20,090 nt of DNA from Actinomycetota bacterium. GTDB lineage: Bacteria; Actinomycetota; Actinomycetes; S36-B12. Shown here in pieces: positions 1 to 5,995 of the stretch. The translations under genes and the position numbers were made by a program. Under the pieces are notes generated by a model. That model saw nothing but the letters and a program-made list of their open reading frames with translations, made no database searches and was not told where the DNA came from. Where the stretch lies: positions 1 through 20,090 of the forward strand of contig JAPLBU010000165.1 in assembly GCA_026392575.1 (NCBI GenBank), written 5' to 3'. Every line of letters starts with the position of its first letter. The first letter of the stretch is position 1.

Positions 1-2
1 AC

Positions 3-176
3 TCGCTTCGCGACGACGACCTGCCAGGCGTCCCGGGGGAGCCGGACCACTCGTGGCTCGGGCTCATGAAGTACGACTTCTCGACGATGATCCGAGGCCT
101 GGGTGGCAACCCGACGGCCATTGATGCGATCGACGTGTCCAGCACCGTTCCCGACCGTGCGACCTACCCGCAGTGA
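3..176 (+). CDS. Metal ABC transporter substrate-binding protein, C-terminal tail (partial)
   Basis: Only the last 57 residues are in the window; the frame is open from the left edge to TGA at 174-176. The tail reads HSWLGLMKYDFSTMIRGLGG, which resembles the C-terminal helix of cluster A-I (TroA/ZnuA/MntA-like) metal-binding lipoproteins. It is followed after 10 bp by an ATPase and then an ABC-3 permease, which is the usual order of a manganese/zinc/iron uptake operon. The mature protein would sit outside the membrane and hand the ion to the permease. The metal-coordinating residues lie upstream of the window, so the substrate cannot be told. Actinobacteria also have an 'anchored repeat' variant of this transporter class, which I cannot exclude. 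Confidence 0.7.
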   Translation, partial: SLRDDDLPGVPGEPDHSWLGLMKYDFSTMIRGLGGNPTAIDAIDVSSTVPDRATYPQ

Positions 177-186
177 TGGGGGACTC

Positions 187-969
187 ATGACCGGAACCGG
201 CATCGGTCCGGAACTCATCCGGATTGATGGCGCATCGGCGAGTTACGGACACCACCGGGTCCTGACCGATGTGTCCTTCCATGTCCACGAGGACCAGTTC
301 ACAGGCATCGTCGGACCTTCGGGGGCAGGCAAGACGACGCTCCTGCGTCTGCTTCTCGGCACGCTGGCGCCGACGGCGGGAGATGTGTCGCGGCGTCCGG
401 ATCTTCGCGTCTCCTACGTGCCGCAGCTTGAGACCGTCAACTGGAACTTCCCCGTCACCGTCATGGAATGCGTCCTGATGTCGCGAACGCGTGGTCGTCG
501 TCTCCCGTGGGCGAGTAGGCAGGAGAAGGCCGACGTTCACGGGGTTCTCGACCGACTCGGTATCGGGGGCCTTGCCGAACGTCACATCCGGCAACTGTCG
601 GGGGGCCAGCAGCAGCGGATGTTCCTGGCTCGGGCCCTGCTGCGCCAGCCGCAGCTACTGCTCATGGACGAACCCACGAGCGGGGTCGACGTCTCCACGC
701 GACACGACATCCTGCACCTGCTGGGCGACCTGCACGAGGACGGTGTTGCCATCGTGCTGACGACCCATGACCTCAACGGCATGGCGGCACATCTACCGCA
801 CCTGGTGTGCGTCAACCATCGCATCGTGGCCGACGGCACGCCGGCCGAAGTCATCACGCCCGCCGTGCTGGAGCAGACATTCGGCGCCCGCATGGAGGTT
901 CTCGAGCATCTGGGGATGCGCGTCGTGGTCGACGAGGCGCCGTCGAACTACATGGCGGGAGGGGGCTGA
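187..969 (+). CDS. Metal-type ABC transporter ATP-binding protein
   Basis: This 260-residue cytoplasmic ATPase powers the importer formed with the genes on either side. All nucleotide-binding motifs are visible: Walker A GPSGAGKT at residues 43-50, Q-loop VPQ at 78-80, signature LSGGQQQR at 137-144, Walker B LLLMDE at 157-162 and the H-loop histidine in LTTHD at 194. The segment VNWNFPVTV after the Q-loop is typical of MntB/ZnuC-like subunits. I chose ATG 187 because a GGGGGA element lies just upstream and the alignable domain begins a few residues later; an in-frame start at 103 would overlap the binding-protein gene. It ends one base before the permease start, so the two are surely co-transcribed. 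Confidence 0.92.
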   Translation: MTGTGIGPELIRIDGASASYGHHRVLTDVSFHVHEDQFTGIVGPSGAGKTTLLRLLLGTLAPTAGDVSRRPDLRVSYVPQLETVNWNFPVTVMECVLMSRTRGRRLPWASRQEKADVHGVLDRLGIGGLAERHIRQLSGGQQQRMFLARALLRQPQLLLMDEPTSGVDVSTRHDILHLLGDLHEDGVAIVLTTHDLNGMAAHLPHLVCVNHRIVADGTPAEVITPAVLEQTFGARMEVLEHLGMRVVVDEAPSNYMAGGG

Positions 970-970
970 C

Positions 971-1846
971 ATGGAGACTCTCCTCGAGCCGCTGTCATAC
1001 GCGTTCTTCCAGAAGGGCCTGATCGTCGCGGCCCTATCGGGTGCGCTACTCGGCCTCATCGGTGTCTACATCGTCCTGCGCGGCATGAGTTACATCGGAC
1101 ACGGACTCTCCCATTCGATCTTCGGCGGTTTCGCCGCAGCGCAGTTGTTCGCCGCGCAGTTCTACGCACTCGCCGCGGGGCTGTGGGGAATCGCCTCCGC
1201 ATTGGCGATCACCGTCGTCGTGAAGAAGAGCCGGGTCGGAGCCGACGCGGCCATCGGAGTCATCACCATCGCCTCCTTCGCACTCGGCGTTGCCCTCTTC
1301 GCCAAGTTCGGAAGCAGCGGGCCATCATTTGAGAACGCGCTCTTCGGCAGCATCCTCGGCATCAGCGTCGGCCAGATCGTCGGACTCGTCGCGGTTTCGG
1401 TGCTGACCGCGGCCTTCGTCTTCCTGCGCTACCGCGCCCTGCTGTTCAGCACCTTCGATCCGGAGGTGGCCGCCGTGTCCGGTGTGCGGGTCAACCGCAT
1501 CGAGGCAGCGCTCATGATCGTCCTATCCCTGGCCATCCTGGCGACACTGACGGTGATCGGCGTGACCCTGGTGGCCGCCATGCTGGTGATCCCGGCGGTC
1601 ATCGCCCGGATGCTCACCGACTCCTTCGGGCGGATGCTGGCGTACAGCACCGCCATCGGTCTGGCCAGCGGGTTCGTGGGCATGTACCTGAGCTACTACG
1701 CGGGGGTGCCCTCCGGAACCATGATCGTTCTCGTGGGAGCGACCGCCTTCGTGATCGTCCTGGCCATCACGGGCGGACGGGGTCTGCGGCGCTCAGCGGG
1801 TCTCGACAGCCACTCCGAGGACCTGCTCGCGGAGCCGGCGGCGTAG
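971..1846 (+). CDS. Metal-type ABC transporter permease (ABC-3 / ZnuB-MntC family)
   Basis: A 291-residue integral membrane protein with about eight hydrophobic segments, the size usual for ABC-3 family permeases. The N-terminal region (residues about 16-60: GLIGVYIVLRGMSYIGHGLS) matches the family pattern in which a conserved V-L-R and a G-x-x-L/I-S-H element follow the first membrane span. The central AVSGVRVNRIEA motif is the cytoplasmic coupling loop that contacts the ATPase. The start at 971 directly follows the ATPase stop. The C-terminus is short, charged and cytoplasmic. The ion (Mn, Zn or Fe) cannot be decided from the permease alone. The TAG stop at 1844-1846 is also the first part of a TAGTCT box that may serve the next gene. 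Confidence 0.9.
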   Translation: METLLEPLSYAFFQKGLIVAALSGALLGLIGVYIVLRGMSYIGHGLSHSIFGGFAAAQLFAAQFYALAAGLWGIASALAITVVVKKSRVGADAAIGVITIASFALGVALFAKFGSSGPSFENALFGSILGISVGQIVGLVAVSVLTAAFVFLRYRALLFSTFDPEVAAVSGVRVNRIEAALMIVLSLAILATLTVIGVTLVAAMLVIPAVIARMLTDSFGRMLAYSTAIGLASGFVGMYLSYYAGVPSGTMIVLVGATAFVIVLAITGGRGLRRSAGLDSHSEDLLAEPAA

Positions 1847-1849
1847 TCT
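1844..1849 (+). promoter_or_regulatory. Candidate -10 box (TAGTCT) for the DUF3618 gene
   Basis: TAGTCT fits the actinobacterial TAnnnT -10 pattern and lies 8 nt before ATG 1858, so a transcript would start at or next to the start codon. It overlaps the stop codon of the permease. No convincing -35 is visible. Confidence 0.35.
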
Positions 1850-1857
1850 TGGGCCCC

Positions 1858-2130
1858 ATGTCGGACGTAACGCCCAGCAGCGCACCCGCCCCGGCCCTGT
1901 CGATCGTGGAACTGCAGGCCGAAGTAGCGGCTGCGCGCGAGGAACTTGTGGCATCCATCTCGACCCTGAAGGCGCAGACGGCGCCCAAGGCCCTGCTCCA
2001 GCGCGGTGGTCGATCCATCACCGGCTGGTTCACCGATGAGTTCGGTGGAGTGCGGCCAGAGCGGGTGGCGATCGCGGGTGCCGTGGTCGTGGGGATCGTC
2101 GCCTTGAGACTCATCACCCGCCGACGCTGA
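1858..2130 (+). CDS. DUF3618 family single-pass membrane protein
   Basis: A 90-residue protein. Residues about 15-50 form the DUF3618-like amphipathic region (IVELQAEVAAAREELVASI, then APKALLQRG), and residues about 69-86 form one transmembrane helix followed by RRR, so the coiled N-terminal part probably faces the cytoplasm or lies along the membrane. The family's function is unknown. Start ATG 1858 is preferred; a TTG at 1849 would add only three residues. It sits directly before the GroES-like gene; from memory this pairing recurs in other actinobacteria, but I could not check it. Confidence 0.75.
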   Translation: MSDVTPSSAPAPALSIVELQAEVAAAREELVASISTLKAQTAPKALLQRGGRSITGWFTDEFGGVRPERVAIAGAVVVGIVALRLITRRR

Positions 2131-2143
2131 AGGCGATGAAACC

Positions 2144-2527
2144 GTGACCGCGCTCGACCACAAAGACGTGGTTGCCATGGACGAGTCGCCTGACACGACC
2201 CCGAACGAAGATGGCTCCGTGCCCATCAAGCTCCTGCATGACCGCGTACTTGTTCGCGAGGACAACGGCGGACGTGAACGAAAGTCCATGGGTGGCATCG
2301 TCATCCCGGTGACGGCGCAGGTCGGCCGCCGGCTGTCGTGGGCGAAGGTCGTGGCGATCGGGCCTAATGTCCGCAGCCTCGAACTCGGTGATCGCGTCCT
2401 GTTCGAGCCGGAGGAGCGCGGGATCGTCGAACTCCAGGGCATCGACTACATCCTGCTGCGGGAGCGCGATGTGCATGCGGTCGCTGCATCGAGGCACAGC
2501 ACGGCGGGCACGGGGCTGTACCTCTAG
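2144..2527 (+). CDS. GroES-family (co-chaperonin-like) protein
   Basis: The 127-residue product contains one GroES fold: PIKLLHDRVLVRED at residues 27-40 opens the domain, the GGRERKSMGGIVIP stretch (about 42-55) corresponds to the mobile loop that docks on GroEL, and GDRVLFEPEE plus YILLRERDVHAV form the closing strands. It is about 30 residues longer than canonical GroES because of an acidic N-terminal extension and a tail ending TGLYL. It is not next to groEL, so it is probably the divergent actinobacterial paralogue rather than the main co-chaperonin. Start GTG 2144 has GAAGG about 9 nt upstream; ATG 2177 is an alternative. Partner and function are unproven. Confidence 0.8.
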   Translation: MTALDHKDVVAMDESPDTTPNEDGSVPIKLLHDRVLVREDNGGRERKSMGGIVIPVTAQVGRRLSWAKVVAIGPNVRSLELGDRVLFEPEERGIVELQGIDYILLRERDVHAVAASRHSTAGTGLYL

Positions 2528-2581
2528 GGGTGGTTGGCCCCAGGCACCCGGCATGTGGTTACATCTGCTCCACAACTGAAT

Positions 2582-2706
2582 ACCTCATCCAGAGGGGCAG
2601 AGGGATACGGCCCGTTGAAGCCCCGGCAACCTATTCGGTGAATCTCGTTCGCGAGGCCACCCGGACGTGGTGCCAACTCCGACCTGTTAACCAGGGCAGA
2701 TGAGAA
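2582..2706 (+). promoter_or_regulatory. SAM-I (S-box) riboswitch
   Basis: The leader before the threonine synthase carries the S-box core in order: CTCATC (2584-2589, P1 5' arm), AGAGGGGCAGAGGGATACGG (from 2591), CCCGTTGAAGCCCCGGCAACC (core and P3 5' side), GGTGCCAACTCC (2669-2680), a CCTG-TTAAC-CAGG hairpin (P4) and GATGAG (2699-2704, P1 3' arm). This is the SAM-I aptamer layout, not the SAM-IV one. The P1 3' arm is directly followed by AAGAGAGG (2704-2711), the likely ribosome binding site of the gene starting at 2720, and no long terminator stem or T-run follows. Control at translation initiation is therefore more likely than at termination. SAM binding is expected to turn the downstream genes off. 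Confidence 0.88.
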
Positions 2707-2719
2707 GAGAGGCCTCGTC

Positions 2720-3979
2720 ATGACTGATCAGATTGACACTCCCGCCCCGTCGCTCGGTGCCGCCTATGCACTGAAGTGCCGCGAGTGCGGGGCCACCACG
2801 GACCTCGATGCCAGCTACGCGTGCATGGAGTGCTTCGGTCCGCTCGAGGTCGCCTACACGACGAGGGCGATCACGCGCGAGCAGATCGAGGCCGGCCCCG
2901 GTTCGATGTGGCGCTACGAGGCGCTGCTACCGGTCGAGCCGGGTGCGAGTTCGCGGCCGGGCCTCCAGCCAGGTCTCACGCGACTCGTGCGCGCTGACAA
3001 CCTGGCGGCCGCGCTGGGCGCTCGCGCCGTCTGGGTGAAGGACGACTCCGGCAACCCCACCCACTCGTTCAAGGACCGCGTGGTCGCGGTCGCGCTGGAG
3101 AACGGCCGACGCCTTGGCTACCAGACGATTGCCTGCGCATCGACCGGCAACCTGGCGAATGCGGTGGCGGCAGCGGCGGCACGTGCCGGCCTGGCCTCGG
3201 TCGTGTTCGTACCGTCGAATCTCGAGGCCGGGAAGATCATCACCACGGCCGTATACGACGGGACGCTTGTCGCGATCGACGGCAATTACGACGACGTCAA
3301 CCGGCTGTGCTCGGAGATCGCGTCGAACCGCGACTGGGGCTTCGTCAACGTCAACCTGCGCCCGTACTACGCCGAGGGCAGCAAGACCGTCGGGTACGAG
3401 ATCGCCGAGCAGCTCGGCTGGCGCCTGCCCGATGCCGTCGTGTCGCCGGTCGCGTCCGGTTCACTGCTCACCAAGGTCGACAAGGCCTTCCGTGAGTTCG
3501 TCGAGCTCGGACTCGTCGCATCGCACGACTATCAGGTGTTCGGAGCCCAGGCGACCGGCTGCTCGCCGGTGTCGAGGGCTTTCCAGGACGGTCATGACGT
3601 GATCCGGCCGGTCAAACCCGACACCATCGCGAAGTCGCTGGCGATCGGCAACCCGGCCGACGGGCCGTATGCGCTGGACGCCGTCCGCCGGACCGGTGGA
3701 GCGATTGCCGACGTGTCCGATGAGGAGATCGTCGAGGGCATCAAGCTCCTGGCCCGCACGGAGGGGATCTTCGCCGAGACCGCGGGCGGCGTCGTCGTGG
3801 CGACCTACCGCAAGCTGCTCGCGCAAGGCCTCATCGATCCGCAGGCCGAAGTGGTCCTGCTCAACACTGGCGACGGACTCAAGACTCTGGATGCCGTCGC
3901 TCCCACGTCCCAGCCCACCTTCACCATCTCGGCGTCGTACGACGACTTCGAGGCCAACTACTCAGGAGCAACCGCATGA
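2720..3979 (+). CDS. thrC: Threonine synthase (PLP fold type II), SAM-riboswitch controlled
   Basis: A 419-residue PLP enzyme whose family converts O-phosphohomoserine to threonine and phosphate. An N-terminal zinc-ribbon-like element has paired cysteines at 20/23 and 35/38. The cofactor lysine is K118 in GNPTHSFKDR; S141-TGN is the loop next to the cofactor; VASGSLL is the glycine-rich phosphate-binding part; NTGDGLKT closes the domain. Its stop overlaps the start of the CysO-like gene (ATGA), so the two are translationally coupled. Control by a SAM riboswitch and coupling to a sulfur carrier are odd for a pure threonine enzyme. A ThrC-fold enzyme could instead replace the phosphate with sulfur, making homocysteine. 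Sequence similarity says threonine synthase; context leaves the reaction open. Confidence 0.85.
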   Translation: MTDQIDTPAPSLGAAYALKCRECGATTDLDASYACMECFGPLEVAYTTRAITREQIEAGPGSMWRYEALLPVEPGASSRPGLQPGLTRLVRADNLAAALGARAVWVKDDSGNPTHSFKDRVVAVALENGRRLGYQTIACASTGNLANAVAAAAARAGLASVVFVPSNLEAGKIITTAVYDGTLVAIDGNYDDVNRLCSEIASNRDWGFVNVNLRPYYAEGSKTVGYEIAEQLGWRLPDAVVSPVASGSLLTKVDKAFREFVELGLVASHDYQVFGAQATGCSPVSRAFQDGHDVIRPVKPDTIAKSLAIGNPADGPYALDAVRRTGGAIADVSDEEIVEGIKLLARTEGIFAETAGGVVVATYRKLLAQGLIDPQAEVVLLNTGDGLKTLDAVAPTSQPTFTISASYDDFEANYSGATA

Positions 3980-4251
3980 GCATCTCCGTCAAGGTTCCGA
4001 CCATCCTTCGCACCTACACGGGCGGGACGGCCGACGTCACCGTCAATGGCGCCACCTTGGCTGACGCGCTGGCCGATCTCGATGCGCAGTTCCCCGGTAT
4101 CCGGGCCCGAGTCCTCGATGATGACGGTCGCCTGCGCCGCTTCGTCAATGTCTACGTCAACGACGACGACGTGCGGTTCCTGGAGGACCTGCAGACGCCG
4201 ACTCCGGATGGCACCAGCATCTCGATCATCCCCGCGGTCGCCGGCGGCTGA
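3976..4251 (+). CDS. CysO/MoaD/ThiS-like sulfur carrier protein
   Basis: A 91-residue ubiquitin-like (beta-grasp) protein. It opens with ISVKVPTILRTYTGG, has RRFVNVYVNDDDVRFL in the middle and ends in IIPAVAGG, close to the pattern of mycobacterial CysO as I recall it. Proteins of this family are adenylated at the C-terminal Gly-Gly by a MoeB-like enzyme and loaded with sulfur as a thiocarboxylate, which then serves as sulfide donor. In mycobacteria CysO works with CysM, a PLP enzyme of the same fold class as the gene upstream here. It overlaps that gene by 4 bp and has AGGAG at 3964-3968. No activating enzyme, CysM or Mec-type peptidase lies in the window. Confidence 0.87.
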   Translation: MSISVKVPTILRTYTGGTADVTVNGATLADALADLDAQFPGIRARVLDDDGRLRRFVNVYVNDDDVRFLEDLQTPTPDGTSISIIPAVAGG

Positions 4252-4308
4252 CTCCATAGCGCAGCGTCACACTCTTCGTCGGGTGTGACGCTGCGCTATG
4301 GAGTCAGC
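4247..4308 (+). terminator. 26-bp perfect hairpin, likely terminator of the thrC-cysO unit
   Basis: Bases 4247-4272 are perfectly complementary to 4283-4308, leaving a 10-nt loop (TCTTCGTCGG). The stem contains the stop codon of the CysO-like gene. There is no T-run on either strand, as is common for actinobacterial hairpin terminators. Being symmetrical, it could also stop transcription from the tRNA side. A stem this long may also stabilise the mRNA 3' end. Confidence 0.75.
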
Positions 4309-4366
4309 GGGTCTGGCGGCGCAGAGCGAGGGCCGAAAGGTCATGACAGGTAGGGCGATGGAGCTG

Positions 4367-4442
<76 letters not shown>

Positions 4443-4509
4443 GCGAGGAGAAAGGCTACCACTGCCCATCGGACGCGAGTGCCCGGCCCTCGGCGATGGG
4501 CCCGATGCG

Positions 4510-4905
4510 TCAGCGTGCGTGGTGTCGGTAGCCGCGTGACGTCTGAACGCCGCGAATATCGTCTTCGGGGACGCGGTACTTCACGGCCGACCAGGCAAGG
4601 AGGCTCTCGTACGCATTCGCCTCTTGCATGGCCGTCAGCGCAGCCCAGTCGCGTGCATTCGCACTTCGCTGGGCGCGCACCACTGCGTGGCGCCACGCCT
4701 GCTCATGCGCGTACGCGAGCACCGAACCGTTGGTGTTGGAGGGTTGGTCTGACTGCCCAACGCCGTGATCGAGCGGGCGCGTCCGGCCCTCCTGGACGAA
4801 GGAGTCGATGTAGTGCTTGTACCAGTACTCGATCTGGCGAACGGCGACTTTCGCGTCGCCATCTGAGTCCGGGGACCCGGAGTCACCACGAGTGGGCACA
4901 GTCAC
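4510..4905 (-). CDS. Hypothetical protein, 131 residues
   Basis: I do not recognise this protein. It has GTG starts at 4905 and 4899. It begins with a disordered Ser/Asp/Gly stretch, then an aromatic segment (IEYWYKHYIDSFVQEG, about residues 25-40), a Ser/Asn-rich linker and a helical region rich in Ala, Arg and Trp (AYAHEQAWRHAVVRAQRSAN). No signal peptide or membrane segment is visible, so it is probably cytoplasmic. The composition looks like a real soluble protein, and the opposite-strand frame 4479-4913 looks like an Arg/Ser-rich shadow. It is transcribed away from the oxidoreductase gene and towards the tRNA. The exact start is uncertain. Confidence 0.6.
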   Translation of the reverse strand: MTVPTRGDSGSPDSDGDAKVAVRQIEYWYKHYIDSFVQEGRTRPLDHGVGQSDQPSNTNGSVLAYAHEQAWRHAVVRAQRSANARDWAALTAMQEANAYESLLAWSAVKYRVPEDDIRGVQTSRGYRHHAR

Positions 4906-4973
4906 ATGCGTAAGTCTGTCGCGTCTGGGGGCGGTTGTCTGCTTGCGCCGCGCACTTGCGCCGGGCTTGGGTT

Positions 4974-4979
4974 TAGCAT
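4974..4979 (+). promoter_or_regulatory. Candidate leaderless -10 box (TAGCAT) for iolG
   Basis: TAGCAT fits TAnnnT and ends 7 nt before ATG 4987, placing the transcription start at or beside the start codon. No ribosome binding site precedes ATG 4987. This also argues against the upstream in-frame ATG at 4906. Confidence 0.45.
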
Positions 4980-4986
4980 CGCAACC

Positions 4987-5994
4987 ATGGCATCACCTGT
5001 GAGGGTCGGCATTGCGGGCGTGGGCAGGATCGGCCGCATGCACGCCTCGATTCTTGCGCGGCAGATTCCGCGAGCATCGGTCGTAGCCGTGGCGGATGCA
5101 TTCGAGGACACGGCGGCCTCGGTTGCTGCCGAGTTGCAGGTAGCCGCAATGTCCGTCGACGAGCTGCTCGCATCGCCGCAGATAGATGCGATAGCCATCT
5201 GCACGCCCAGCCCGACTCATGTCGAGTTGATCATCCGTGCCGCTGAAGTGGGTAAGGCGGTCTTCTGTGAGAAGCCGCTCAGCACTGACATTGGCGAGGT
5301 CGATCGCGCCCTGGCCGCGGTGGAGCGATCCGGAACGCCGTTCATGGTCGGCTTCAACCGTCGCTTCGATCCCGGTCATCGATCTGTCCAGCGTGCTGTC
5401 CAGTCCGGGGCCGTTGGCGATGTGCAGTTGGCCCGCATCACGAGCCGCGACCCGGCCCTTCCGCCCCCCGGATACGTGGAAGGCAGCGGCGGCATCTTCG
5501 TCGACATGACGATCCACGATTTCGACATGGCTCGCTTCGTCGTTGGGTCACCCGTCGTGGCGGTCTTCGCCACGGGGGCCGTCCTCATCGACCCGGCCAT
5601 CGGAGCAGCGGGTGACATCGATACGGCGGTTGTTGTCCTGACGCATGCGAATGGGGCCATCACCACGATCGACAACAGTCGCCAGGCGGTCTACGGCTAT
5701 GACCAGCGTGTCGAGGTGATGGGCAGCAAGGGCATGGCGACATCGGACAACGTCGCCAAGGACAACGGCCGGCTGTTCACGGCTGACGGCGCGCGCGGAG
5801 CGAATCTCCAGCACTTCTTCCTTGAGCGCTATCGCGAGTCGTTTGTGAACGAATGGGAGGCCTTCATCGACTACGTCGCTGATGGTGGCCCGTCGCCGGT
5901 GCCCGGATCAGCCGGGCGTGCTCCGGTCGTTATCGGTCAGGCCGCTTGGCAGTCCGTGCGGGAGGGCCGGACGATCACGGTCGAGCAGGGCTGA
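4987..5994 (+). CDS. iolG: Inositol 2-dehydrogenase-like oxidoreductase (Gfo/Idh/MocA family)
   Basis: The 335-residue product has an N-terminal Rossmann fold (GIAGVGRIG, residues 8-16; an acidic D37 after the second strand suggests NAD over NADP), the family EKP motif with catalytic K96, and a C-terminal sheet domain. D173 and H177 in DMTIHDFD match the Asp/His pair of Bacillus IolG, where inositol C2 hydroxyl is oxidised to scyllo-inosose. GFNRRFDP at 122-129 is also typical of that subgroup. Start 4987 rather than 4906 is chosen because the fold begins at residue 5 and a leaderless -10 box precedes it. No other iol genes are nearby, so a related sugar or polyol substrate is possible. It converges with the SGNH gene with one base between stops. 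Confidence 0.8.
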   Translation: MASPVRVGIAGVGRIGRMHASILARQIPRASVVAVADAFEDTAASVAAELQVAAMSVDELLASPQIDAIAICTPSPTHVELIIRAAEVGKAVFCEKPLSTDIGEVDRALAAVERSGTPFMVGFNRRFDPGHRSVQRAVQSGAVGDVQLARITSRDPALPPPGYVEGSGGIFVDMTIHDFDMARFVVGSPVVAVFATGAVLIDPAIGAAGDIDTAVVVLTHANGAITTIDNSRQAVYGYDQRVEVMGSKGMATSDNVAKDNGRLFTADGARGANLQHFFLERYRESFVNEWEAFIDYVADGGPSPVPGSAGRAPVVIGQAAWQSVREGRTITVEQG

Positions 5995-5995
5995 A

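Noticed and set aside
2582..2706. SAM-IV riboswitch instead of SAM-I
   Set aside because: SAM-IV is common in actinobacteria, but the core here has the SAM-I order, with the GAAGCCCCGGCAACC and GGTGCCAACTCC blocks inside an outer CTCATC/GATGAG stem and an S-box P4.
4479..4913. Plus-strand frame of 144 residues opposite the hypothetical gene
   Set aside because: Arg/Ser/Pro-rich composition typical of a GC-rich shadow frame; it also covers the divergent promoter region.
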